Source: Frateuria_A sp051900415 (GTDB lineage Bacteria; Pseudomonadota; Gammaproteobacteria; Xanthomonadales; Rhodanobacteraceae). From it: a stretch of 64,000 bases of DNA. Positions 25,592 to 33,355 of this stretch are shown here, one piece after another. The notes beneath the pieces were generated by a model. That model was not told where the DNA came from. It made no database searches and saw only the letters and a program-made list of their open reading frames with translations. Both the position numbers and the translations under genes were made by a program. Within the stretch, counting starts at the first letter, position 1; the number at the start of each line of letters is the position of its first letter. Location: assembly GCF_051900415.1 (NCBI RefSeq), contig NZ_JBHZGL010000001.1, positions 310,001-374,000 of the forward strand, read 5' to 3'.

Positions 25592-26730
25592 ACGCCGCGC
25601 GGCCCTCACCCGCCGCGACCGTTCCCGCAACGCGCCGCATCGCACGCATCGAGGTCGATGCGTACCGCATTCCGACCGACGCGCCCGAAGCCGACGGCAC
25701 CATTGCCTGGGACGCGACCACGCTGGTGCTGGCGCAGGTCTCCGCCGGCGGCCATACCGGACTGGGCTGGACCTACGCCCACGCCGCTGCGGGCGCGGTG
25801 ATTGCCGATCCGCTGCGCGACGTGCTGCTCAACCAGGATGCCGACGACATCCCCGGCGCCTGGGCTTCGATGAACCGGGCCCTGCGCAACATCGGTCGCC
25901 CCGGCGTCGGCTTGATGGCGATCGCCGCCGTCGACGTCGCGCTGTGGGATCTCAAGGCGCGCCTGCACGGCACCTCGGTGGTGCGTCTACTGGGCCGTGC
26001 ACGCGAGACGGTGCCGGTGTACGGCAGCGGTGGCTTCACCTCCTACACGATCGAGCGCCTGCAGGAACAACTCGCCGGCTGGGTCGGCCAGGGCATGGCG
26101 CGGGTCAAGATGAAAGTCGGCACGCACCCCGACGACGACCCGGCGCGCGTGCACGCCGCCCGCGAAGCGATCGGTGCGGCGCCAGAGCTGATGGTCGACG
26201 GCAACGGCGCCTATGAGCGCAAACAGGCGCTGGCGCTGGCCGAGTGCTACGCGCACGAAGGCGTGGGCTGGTTCGAGGAACCGGTGTCCTCCGATGACCT
26301 GGAAGGCTTGGCGCTGCTGCGCGACCGCGCGCCGGCCGGCATGAATATCGCCGCCGGCGAATATGGCTGGGACGCCTGGTATTTCCGCCGCATGCTTCAG
26401 GCCGGCGCGGTCGACGTGCTGCAGATCGACGCCACCCGCTGCGGCGGTTTCAGCGGCTTCCTGCATGCGGCCGCGCTGGCGCACGGCTTCGGCATCCCGG
26501 TCTCGGCCCACTGTGCGCCGCACTTGCACGCGCATGTATGCAGCGCGGTCGGACACCTCAAGCACGTGGAGTATTTCCACGACCACGCGCGCATCGAGTC
26601 GATGTTCTTCGATGGCCTGCCCGAACTGCGCGATGGCGCGCTGGTGGTCGATGCGGACACGCCCGGATTGGGCCTGACCTTCAAGCAGCGCGACGCGGAG
26701 CGTTACCGCGTCCCACTGGAGGCCTGCTGA
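25588..26730 (+). CDS. Enolase-superfamily enzyme, mandelate racemase type
   Basis: A 380-residue protein of the MR/MLE group. The KxK base motif is RVKMKVG, the metal ligands appear in VDGNGAYE (Asp, Asn), WFEEPVSSDD (Glu) and AAGEYGW (Glu), and the His-Asp dyad of the MR subgroup is present as QIDATRCGG and SAHCAPHLHAH. Such enzymes remove the alpha-proton of a carboxylate and most act as sugar-acid dehydratases. The exact substrate cannot be read from sequence. It overlaps the ThDP-enzyme gene by 4 bp, which suggests that dehydration of an acid sugar and 2-oxo-acid chemistry are linked. Confidence 0.9.
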   Translation: MNAARPSPAATVPATRRIARIEVDAYRIPTDAPEADGTIAWDATTLVLAQVSAGGHTGLGWTYAHAAAGAVIADPLRDVLLNQDADDIPGAWASMNRALRNIGRPGVGLMAIAAVDVALWDLKARLHGTSVVRLLGRARETVPVYGSGGFTSYTIERLQEQLAGWVGQGMARVKMKVGTHPDDDPARVHAAREAIGAAPELMVDGNGAYERKQALALAECYAHEGVGWFEEPVSSDDLEGLALLRDRAPAGMNIAAGEYGWDAWYFRRMLQAGAVDVLQIDATRCGGFSGFLHAAALAHGFGIPVSAHCAPHLHAHVCSAVGHLKHVEYFHDHARIESMFFDGLPELRDGALVVDADTPGLGLTFKQRDAERYRVPLEAC

Positions 26731-26785
26731 CATGAGTTCCAAGCGATCGACCGCTCAATGCGTCTGGAAAAACCAGCTGCCCGTC

Positions 26786-26843
26786 TGTAGGAGCGCCCTT
26801 GGGCGCGACCCGGATGGCGGTCGCGCCCAAGGGCGCTCCTACA
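26786..26843. repeat. GTAG-type REP palindrome
   Basis: TGTAGGAGCGCCCTTGGGCG and its exact complement flank a loop of about 15 nt in the 162-bp gap before the FAD/Fe-S dehydrogenase gene. Arms differ from the 11.26-kb copy only in the CCTTGGG part, which is shared with the 31.1-kb copy. Confidence 0.9.
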
Positions 26844-26892
26844 ACCGTGAGCACGAACCGGCGAGGGGTTTTCTACACGGAGGCCGGCACAC

Positions 26893-29800
26893 ATGACCAA
26901 GCAGCGAGAACACGGCTCCGTCCCTTCGTTCCCACGCAAGCCCGACGCCCCCGGCGCCGAGGCGGCTGCATCGTCCACCGACGGCCGCGATCGCCAGGAC
27001 AGCCACCGCGATGCCGCCGTGCTGCCGCTGGCGCCGCCGCGCGTGCGCCACTCGCACAGCAACCGCTTCGCCTTCTCCAGCGCCGCCGCCGCCGTGCTGG
27101 CGCAGGACCTGGCCGCGGCACTGGAGGGCGAGGTCTGCTTCGACGATGGCAGCCGCGCGCTGTACGCCACCGATGGCTCGATCTACCGCCAGGTGCCCAT
27201 CGGCGTGGTCAAGCCGCGCCACGCCCGCGACGTGATCGAAACCCTTCGCATCTGCCGCGAGCACGACGCGCCGGTGCTCTCGCGCGGCGGCGGTACCAGC
27301 CTCGCCGGGCAATGCTGCAACACCGCGGTGGTGATGGATTTTTCCTATCACCTGAACCAGATCGTCGCGATCGATCCCGATCGGCGCCGCGCGCGCATCG
27401 AGCCCGGCTGCGTGCTGGACGACCTGCGCGACGAGGCCGAGAAGCATCACCTCACCTTCGGTCCCGACCCCTCCACCCATGCGCACAACACGCTGGGCGG
27501 CATGATCGGGAACAACTCCTGCGGCGTGCATTCGGTGATGGCCGGGCGCACCGCCGACAACGTGCACGCGCTGGAGATCGTCACCTACGACGGCCTGCGC
27601 ATGCGTGTGGGACCGACGAGCGAAGAGGAGCTGGAACAGATCATCCGCGAGGGCGGGCGTCGCGGCGAGATCTACGCGGGCCTCAAATCCATCCGCGACC
27701 GCTACGCCGACCTGATCCGCGCGCGCTACCCGAAGATCCCGCGCCGCGTGTCCGGCTACAACCTGGACGAGCTGCTGCCCGAAAACGGCTTCAACGTGGC
27801 GCGCGCGCTGGTCGGTACCGAGGGCACCTGCGTGACGATCCTGGAGGCGGAGGTGCGGCTGGTGCCCAGTCCGCCGGTGCGTTCGCTGCTGGTACTGGGC
27901 TACCCCGACGTGTTCGAGGCGGGCGACCACGTGCCGCAGATCCTCGCTTTCGGCCCGACCGGCCTGGAGGGCATCGACGATGCGCTGATCGCCGACATGA
28001 AACGCAAGGACATGCATCCGAAAGACCGCGCCCTGCTGCCGCCCGGCGGCGGCTGGCTGATGGTCGAGTTCGGCGGCGACTCCAAGGAAGAGGCCGACGC
28101 CAAGGCACGCAAGCTGATGGCGGCGCTGAAGCAGGACGACCACCCGCCGAGCATGAAGCTGTTCGACGACAAGGACGAGGAAGGCATGCTGTGGACCATC
28201 CGCGAATCGGGCCTGGGCGCGACCGCGCGCGTGCCCGGCCAGCCGGACGGCCACCCGGGCTGGGAGGACGCCGCGGTCCCGCCGGACAAGGTCGGGCCCT
28301 ACCTGCGCGACTTCCGCAAGCTGCTGGCCAAGTACACCTACACCTGCGCGCTGTATGGCCACTTCGGCGACGGCTGCATCCACTGCCGCATCGCCTTCGA
28401 CCTGGCCACGCCCGAGGCGGTGGCGCAGTGGCGCGCCTTCATGGACGAGGCCTCCGACCTGGTGCTGTCCTACGGCGGCTCGCTCTCGGGCGAACACGGG
28501 GACGGGCAGGTGCGTGCCTCGTTCCTGCCCAAGATGTTCGGCGACGAACTGGTGCAGGCGTTCGGACAGTTCAAGGCGCTGTGGGATCCGCGCGGGCGCA
28601 TGAACCCGGGCAAGGTGGTCGATCCCAACCCGATGGACGCCGACCTGCGCGACGGTCCCGGCTACCAGCCGCCGAAGCTCAAGACCGCCTTCGCTTATCC
28701 GGCCGACGGCATGAGCTTCGCCCAGGCCGCGCGCCGCTGCGTGGGCGTGGGCAACTGCCGCAACAAGCACAAGAACGTGATGTGCCCGAGCTACCGCGCC
28801 ACCCACGAGGAGAAGTGGTGCACGCGCGGGCGCTCGCACCTGTTGTTCGAGATGCTCGAGGGCGACCCGTTGAAGGACGGCTGGCGCAGCGAGCCGGTGC
28901 GCGATGCGCTGGACATGTGCCTAGCCTGCAAGGGCTGCAAGAGCGACTGCCCGGTCAACGTGGACATGGCCACTTACAAGGCCGAGTTCATGCACCACCA
29001 CTACAAGGGACGCCTGCGTCCACGCGCGGCCTACGCGATGGGGCGCATCTTCGACGTGGCGCGCGTGGCCTCGCGCGTGCCGTGGCTGGCCAACGCGGTA
29101 CTGCAGACGCCCGGGCTTTCGCACCTGGCCAAGGCGATCGGCGGCATCGCCCAGCGACGCACGATGCCGCGCTTCGTCGGCGAGACCTTCCGCGACTGGT
29201 TCGCTGCACGGCAAGCCCCGCGCATGCGCGGGCCCGAGGTGCTGCTGTGGCCCGACACCTTCAACAATTACCTGCATCCTGATCCGCTCAAGGATGCCGT
29301 CGGCGTGCTGGAGGCGGCCGGCTACCGCGTGGTGGTGCCGCAGGCGACGCTGTGCTGCGGCCGGCCGCTGTACGCCGAGGGCATGCTGGACAAGGCGCGC
29401 GCGCAACTGTCCGACATCCTCGACGCGCTCTCGCCGCACATCGACCGCAGCGTGCCGGTGGTGGGGCTGGAGCCCTCCTGCGTGGCGGCCTTCCGCGACG
29501 AACTGCCCAATCTCTTTCCGGGTGACGAGCGCGCGCACTGGCTCGCGCGCAACACCTTCCTCTTCAGCGAATACCTCGACCGCGTCGGCTACGCGCCGCC
29601 CCAGTTCAGGCGCAAGGCGCTGGTGCACGCGCACTGCCACCACCACGCCGTGATCGGTACCGATGCGGAGAAGCGGCTGCTGGCCAAGGCCGGGCTCGAC
29701 TTCGAGTTCCTCGACGCCGGTTGCTGCGGCATGGCCGGTTCGTTCGGGTTCGACGCGAAGAAGGTCAACGTCTCGCTCGCGATCGGCGAACTGGAGCTGC

Positions 29801-30039
29801 TGCCGGCGATTCGTGCGGCCGACCCGGACACGCTGATCATCACCAACGGCTTCTCCTGCCGGCAGCAGATCCAGCAATGCACCGGGCGCACCGCGCTGGA
29901 CGTGTCGCAGGTGCTGGCGATGGCGCTGGCGCAGGGCACGTCCAACCTCGACGCCATTCCTGCCCGCGAACGCGAGGCCTCGCTGCCCTCGGCGCGACCG
30001 GAGCCCGGGCGCGGGGGCGAGGCTTGGGGAGGGCAGTGA
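26893..30039 (+). CDS. FAD-linked oxidase/Fe-S oxidoreductase fusion (YdiJ-like)
   Basis: A 1048-residue protein. After an N-terminal polar leader (about 60 residues) comes an FAD-binding PCMH domain (LSRGGGTSLAGQCCN; THAHNTLGGMIGNNSCGVHS), then an FAD-oxidase C-terminal domain (YGHFGDGCIHCRI; LSGEHGDGQVRASFLPKMFG). A two-cluster ferredoxin-like part follows (CVGVGNC...MCPSY and CLACKGCKSDCPV), and then two CCG domains (CCGRPLYAEG; GCCGMAGSFGF). The order matches E. coli YdiJ and D-2-hydroxyacid dehydrogenases. It should oxidise a D-2-hydroxy acid and pass electrons through Fe-S clusters to a carrier or quinone. It is the third gene of the co-directional block. Confidence 0.92.
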   Translation: MTKQREHGSVPSFPRKPDAPGAEAAASSTDGRDRQDSHRDAAVLPLAPPRVRHSHSNRFAFSSAAAAVLAQDLAAALEGEVCFDDGSRALYATDGSIYRQVPIGVVKPRHARDVIETLRICREHDAPVLSRGGGTSLAGQCCNTAVVMDFSYHLNQIVAIDPDRRRARIEPGCVLDDLRDEAEKHHLTFGPDPSTHAHNTLGGMIGNNSCGVHSVMAGRTADNVHALEIVTYDGLRMRVGPTSEEELEQIIREGGRRGEIYAGLKSIRDRYADLIRARYPKIPRRVSGYNLDELLPENGFNVARALVGTEGTCVTILEAEVRLVPSPPVRSLLVLGYPDVFEAGDHVPQILAFGPTGLEGIDDALIADMKRKDMHPKDRALLPPGGGWLMVEFGGDSKEEADAKARKLMAALKQDDHPPSMKLFDDKDEEGMLWTIRESGLGATARVPGQPDGHPGWEDAAVPPDKVGPYLRDFRKLLAKYTYTCALYGHFGDGCIHCRIAFDLATPEAVAQWRAFMDEASDLVLSYGGSLSGEHGDGQVRASFLPKMFGDELVQAFGQFKALWDPRGRMNPGKVVDPNPMDADLRDGPGYQPPKLKTAFAYPADGMSFAQAARRCVGVGNCRNKHKNVMCPSYRATHEEKWCTRGRSHLLFEMLEGDPLKDGWRSEPVRDALDMCLACKGCKSDCPVNVDMATYKAEFMHHHYKGRLRPRAAYAMGRIFDVARVASRVPWLANAVLQTPGLSHLAKAIGGIAQRRTMPRFVGETFRDWFAARQAPRMRGPEVLLWPDTFNNYLHPDPLKDAVGVLEAAGYRVVVPQATLCCGRPLYAEGMLDKARAQLSDILDALSPHIDRSVPVVGLEPSCVAAFRDELPNLFPGDERAHWLARNTFLFSEYLDRVGYAPPQFRRKALVHAHCHHHAVIGTDAEKRLLAKAGLDFEFLDAGCCGMAGSFGFDAKKVNVSLAIGELELLPAIRAADPDTLIITNGFSCRQQIQQCTGRTALDVSQVLAMALAQGTSNLDAIPAREREASLPSARPEPGRGGEAWGGQ

Positions 30040-30065
30040 GCGTGACGGGACTACCCGCTCCGGTT

Positions 30066-30188
30066 GCCCCCATCCGCACAGCGGGCACCTTTTCCCGCGC
30101 GGCGGGGGAAGGCTCCACCTTGCAGAAGCGCGCGCCCGTGAGCCTTCCCCCGTTCCACGGGGGAAGGTGCCGACAGGCGGATGGGGGC
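30066..30188. repeat. REPIN-like doublet of the CCCCCATCCGCC family
   Basis: GCCCCCATCCGCA...CACCTTTTCCCGC...GGGGGAAGG faces CCTTCCCCCGTTCC...GGGGGAAGGTGCC...GGCGGATGGGGGC across about 30 bp, between the FAD/Fe-S gene and the PPC gene. Same design as at 23.3, 32.2 and 58.8 kb. Confidence 0.85.
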
Positions 30189-30259
30189 AACCGGAGCGCA
30201 AACCCCACCCCGACCGGCCCCGCTCTCCGCAGGAACCCGCACCGCAGGAGCGCCCACCC

Positions 30260-30706
30260 ATGCACTACCAACTGATCCACCAGGACGACACGCGCACCTG
30301 GGCCGTCGTGCTCGAGACCGGCGACGAGGCCAACGCCTGCCTGCTCGCCTTCGCCAGGGAACACCAGCTGTCCGCCGCCCACCTCACCGCGATCGGCGCC
30401 TTCCAACGCGCCGTGCTCGGGTACTTCGACTGGAACACCAAGGATTACAGGCGCAACCCCGTCGACGAGCAGGTCGAGGTGGTTTCGCTGATCGGCGACG
30501 TGGCGCTCAAGGACGACGAGCCCAGGCTGCACATGCATGCCGTGCTCGGCCAGTCCGACGGCCGCGCGCTCGGCGGCCACCTGCTCGAAGGCCACGTGCG
30601 GCCGACGCTGGAAGTGATCGTCACCGAGGCGCCCGCGCACCTGCGCCGTCGCCACGACCCGCAATCGGGACTCGCCCTGATCCACCTCGACAAGGAGCTG
30701 CCATGA
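30260..30706 (+). CDS. PPC (DUF296) domain protein
   Basis: A 148-residue protein covering a single PPC domain, the fold known from plant AT-hook PPC proteins and from stand-alone bacterial versions. Signature parts are SAAHLTAIGAFQRAVLGYFD, the histidine cluster LHMHAVLGQSDGRALGGHLLEG (three His that bind metal in several prokaryotic PPC structures) and PTLEVIVTE. Bacterial members lack AT-hooks, and DNA binding is unproven. It overlaps the ASRT gene by 4 bp (ATGA), so the two proteins are made together. Start chosen at the ATG after GCAGGAG. Confidence 0.9.
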   Translation: MHYQLIHQDDTRTWAVVLETGDEANACLLAFAREHQLSAAHLTAIGAFQRAVLGYFDWNTKDYRRNPVDEQVEVVSLIGDVALKDDEPRLHMHAVLGQSDGRALGGHLLEGHVRPTLEVIVTEAPAHLRRRHDPQSGLALIHLDKELP

Positions 30707-31083
30707 CCACGCCAGAACCGATCGGCGAACGCCGCTGGGCCATCGCCGAGGGTTATATCCCGCCCGGCGGCACCCACGCGGACGACCCGCGTTTCCTCAG
30801 CCACGAAACCGCCTGCCTGCTCAACACCAACGCGCAGGACGCGCAGGTGACCATCACCATCTACTTCAAGGACCGCGACCCGGCCGGCCCCTACCGGGTC
30901 ACCGTACCGGCGCGGCGCACGCTGCACCTGCGCTTCAACGACCTGAAGGATCCGGAGCCGATCCCGACCGACACCGACTATTCCAGCGTGATCGAGTCGG
31001 ACGTGCCGATCGTGGTGCAGCACACGCGCCTGGACTCGCGCCAGGCCGCGCTCGCGCTGCTTTCCACCATCGCCTACAGCTGA
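30703..31083 (+). CDS. Homologue of the Anabaena sensory rhodopsin transducer (ASRT)
   Basis: A 126-residue protein that aligns from end to end with ASRT as I recall it: RRWAIAEGYIPPGG, SHETACLLNTNAQDAQVTITIYF, GPYRVTVPARRTLHLRFNDL, PIPTDTDYSSVIESDVPIVVQHTRLDSR and the terminal LLSTIAYS. ASRT is a soluble tetrameric beta-sandwich that binds Anabaena sensory rhodopsin and DNA. The wider family has been proposed to bind small molecules such as sugars. No opsin gene occurs in this window, and the neighbours are metabolic enzymes. A ligand-binding role in that metabolism is my inference. Translationally coupled to the PPC gene. Confidence 0.93.
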   Translation: MTTPEPIGERRWAIAEGYIPPGGTHADDPRFLSHETACLLNTNAQDAQVTITIYFKDRDPAGPYRVTVPARRTLHLRFNDLKDPEPIPTDTDYSSVIESDVPIVVQHTRLDSRQAALALLSTIAYS

Positions 31084-31090
31084 TCGCCTT

Positions 31091-31148
31091 TGTAGGAGCG
31101 CCCTTGGGCGCGACCGGCATGGCGGTCGCGCCCAAGGGCGCTCCTGCA
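31091..31148. repeat. GTAG-type REP palindrome
   Basis: TGTAGGAGCGCCCTTGGGCG and complement (ending CTCCTGCA, one change) with a short loop, 8 bp after the ASRT stop and 20 bp before the SDR start. It may attenuate transcription between them or stabilise the upstream mRNA. Confidence 0.9.
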
Positions 31149-31168
31149 GACACCGAAGGAGCCGCACC

Positions 31169-32176
31169 ATGAAGAAACCCGAAGTCGTCGTCATCACCGG
31201 CGCCTCTGCCGGCGTCGGCCGAGCCACTGCGCACCGCTTCGCACGCGACGGCGCGCGCATCGCCCTGATCGCACGCAGCAGCGAGGGCCTGGAGCGGGCC
31301 GCGGAGGAAGTGCGCACGCTGGGCGGCGAAGCCCTGCCGATCCCGCTGGACGTCTCCGATGCCGACGCCGTGGAGGCGGCCGCCGAGCGTGTGGAGCAGG
31401 AGCTCGGTCCGATCGACATCTGGGTCAACGATGCGATGGCGACCATCTTCTCGCCGGTGCACGAAATCAGCCCGGCCGAGTTCAAGCGCGCCACCGAGGT
31501 CACTTACCTGGGCACCGTGCACGGCACGATGGCGGCACTCAAGCGCATGCGCGAGCGCAACCGCGGCACCATCGTGCAGGTGGGTTCGGCGCTGGCCTAC
31601 CGGGCGATTCCGTTGCAATCGGCCTACTGCGGCGCGAAGTTCGCCATCCGCGGCTTCACCGACGCGCTGCGCGTGGAGCTGATGCACGACAAAACCGACA
31701 TCCACATCACCATGGTGCAGCTGTCAGCGTTCAACACGCCGCAGTTCCAGTGGGGTCGCACCAAGCTGCCACGCCGACCGCAGCCGGTGCCGCCGATCTT
31801 CCAGCCTGAGGTCGCCGCCAAGGGCATCCACTGGGCCGCGCACCATCGCCGGCGCGAGCTCAACGTGGGCTTTCCGGCGGTCAAGGCGATCCTCGGCAAC
31901 AAGCTGTTCCCGAAACTGGCGGACCGCCGCCTGGTCAAGCTCGGCTACGCGGGCCAGATGGGCAAGCTGCCGTTGCCGGACAACCGGCCGGACAACCTGT
32001 ACGAGGCGGTGCCGGAGGATTACGGCACGCACGGGCGCTTCGATACGCGTTCGAAGGGCTACAGCCTGCAGTTGTGGGCGACGACGCACCGCGGCATGGT
32101 CGCGGCGGGGGCGTTGGCGGCTGGGGCCTTGCTTTGGGCCGGTCGCCGCGGCATGCGGGCGGGCTTGCGGCGCTAG
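31169..32176 (+). CDS. SDR family oxidoreductase with C-terminal membrane anchor
   Basis: A 335-residue short-chain dehydrogenase: TGASAGVGRA (residues 10-19) for the dinucleotide, VGSALAYRAIPLQSAYCGAK for the Ser and Tyr-xxx-Lys, and ELMHDKTDIHITMVQLSAFNTPQF after it. A C-terminal extension of about 90 residues ends in a hydrophobic helix (MVAAGALAAGALLWA) and an Arg-rich tail, predicting a membrane anchor. The usual NNAG motif is changed to NDAM. It starts after GAAGGAG. It is the last gene of the co-directional block; the substrate is unknown. Confidence 0.9.
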   Translation: MKKPEVVVITGASAGVGRATAHRFARDGARIALIARSSEGLERAAEEVRTLGGEALPIPLDVSDADAVEAAAERVEQELGPIDIWVNDAMATIFSPVHEISPAEFKRATEVTYLGTVHGTMAALKRMRERNRGTIVQVGSALAYRAIPLQSAYCGAKFAIRGFTDALRVELMHDKTDIHITMVQLSAFNTPQFQWGRTKLPRRPQPVPPIFQPEVAAKGIHWAAHHRRRELNVGFPAVKAILGNKLFPKLADRRLVKLGYAGQMGKLPLPDNRPDNLYEAVPEDYGTHGRFDTRSKGYSLQLWATTHRGMVAAGALAAGALLWAGRRGMRAGLRR

Positions 32177-32220
32177 GGTGGCCGCGCGAAAGCGGCAGCA
32201 TGGAGGTGCGCGCTCCGGTC

Positions 32221-32340
32221 GCCCCCATCCGCCTGTCGGCACCTTCCCCCGCGTGGCGGGGGGACTCGTGGACGCGCGTTCCCGCCACCTGATCCTTCCC
32301 CCGCAACGCGGGGGAAGGTGCCCGGAGGGCGGATGGGGGC
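32221..32340. repeat. REPIN-like doublet of the CCCCCATCCGCC family
   Basis: GCCCCCATCCGCCTGTCGGC plus CTTCCCCCGCG faces CCTTCCCCCGCAACG...GGGGGAAGGTGCC...GGCGGATGGGGGC. It fills the gap between two convergent genes (SDR and glutaredoxin fusion) and may serve as their terminator. Confidence 0.85.
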
Positions 32341-32357
32341 GCTCCTGGCGGGAAGCC

Positions 32358-33281
32358 TCAGTAACGCGGCACCGAAGAATCGATCTCGCGCGCCCACGCG
32401 TCCATGCCGCCCTCGACGTTGAACACGCTCTTGAACCCGTGCGCCGCAAAGCGCTCCGCGACGCCGCGGCTGGAGTTGCCGTGGTGGCAGATGAAGGCGA
32501 GCGCGGTGTCCTTCGGCAGCGCGGCGAGCGCGTCGTAGCCTTCGTCCTCCAGCACGCGCGCCAGCGCCAGCGGCGCGGCCTGGCTGCGGCCGGCGGCCGG
32601 ACGCACGTCGACCAGTAGCACGCTGCCCTCGGCCAGGCGCTCCTTGAGCTGCTGCACGCTGAGCGAACCGATCTCCTGCGCACCCGGGAACTTCAGGCTC
32701 AGGCCCTCGCCCTGCACGGTGGAGACCCAGTCGATCACGATGCCCTTGGCGCGCTGCGCGCTGCCCGGATCGAAGTGCACCTCGATGCCGTTGGCCGTTA
32801 CCACGATGTCGTGGTCGCCCGCCGGCGCGAGCTGGAAGCCGGCGCTGTGGTCGGGGCCGATCTCCAGGTGCAGCGCCAGGCCCTGTGCGTTGGCGATGCC
32901 GTTGCGGATGGCCTCGGCGGCCTTGTCGGTGATGGTGATTTCCGGCGGCGTGCGGTCGGGCGGCGTGGCGCCGAACAGCGTGTGCAGTTCGCCGCTGGCA
33001 TACATCTGGCGGATGATGTCGGCGCCGCCGACCAGCTCGCCCTCGACGTACAACTGCGGGATCGTCGGCCAGTCGCCGAACACCTTGATGCCCTCGCGGA
33101 TCTCCGGATCCTCCAGCACGTTGACCGTGTGGTACTCGGGCAGGAGCTCATTGAGCGTGTTGGTCGCCGCGGCGGAGAAGCCGCACATCGGCTGGCGGCG
33201 GTCGCCCTTCATGAACAGCACCACGCGGTGGTCCTTGAGCAGGGTTTCGATGCGTTCGCGGGTGGCAGGATCGAGGGACAT
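32358..33281 (-). CDS. Monothiol glutaredoxin fused to IscA-like and rhodanese domains
   Basis: A 307-residue three-domain protein. Residues 1-105 are a Grx4-type monothiol glutaredoxin with the CGFS site (Cys33) and WPTIPQLYVEGELVGG. Residues 112-200 resemble A-type Fe-S carriers (EITITDKAAEAIRNGI; HSAGFQLAP) but contain no cysteine. Residues 205-307 are a rhodanese domain with the active-site loop CHHGNSSRG (Cys265) and VEGGMDAW. CGFS glutaredoxins carry or transfer 2Fe-2S clusters; a rhodanese could add persulfide sulfur. The fusion is known in Xanthomonadales genomes, but I know of no assigned function. Confidence 0.88.
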   Translation of the reverse strand: MSLDPATRERIETLLKDHRVVLFMKGDRRQPMCGFSAAATNTLNELLPEYHTVNVLEDPEIREGIKVFGDWPTIPQLYVEGELVGGADIIRQMYASGELHTLFGATPPDRTPPEITITDKAAEAIRNGIANAQGLALHLEIGPDHSAGFQLAPAGDHDIVVTANGIEVHFDPGSAQRAKGIVIDWVSTVQGEGLSLKFPGAQEIGSLSVQQLKERLAEGSVLLVDVRPAAGRSQAAPLALARVLEDEGYDALAALPKDTALAFICHHGNSSRGVAERFAAHGFKSVFNVEGGMDAWAREIDSSVPRY

Positions 33282-33355
33282 GGGAAAGCTCCGGCAAAGA
33301 GGGCCAATGATACGCCCCGCAGGTTGGGGCGGCGCGGGCGATCCCAACCGCCGCG

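Noticed and set aside
30703..31083. Light sensing by a rhodopsin system
   Set aside because: Only the transducer-like protein is present. No opsin, retinal synthesis gene or carotenoid oxygenase is in the window, so a rhodopsin role cannot be supported here.
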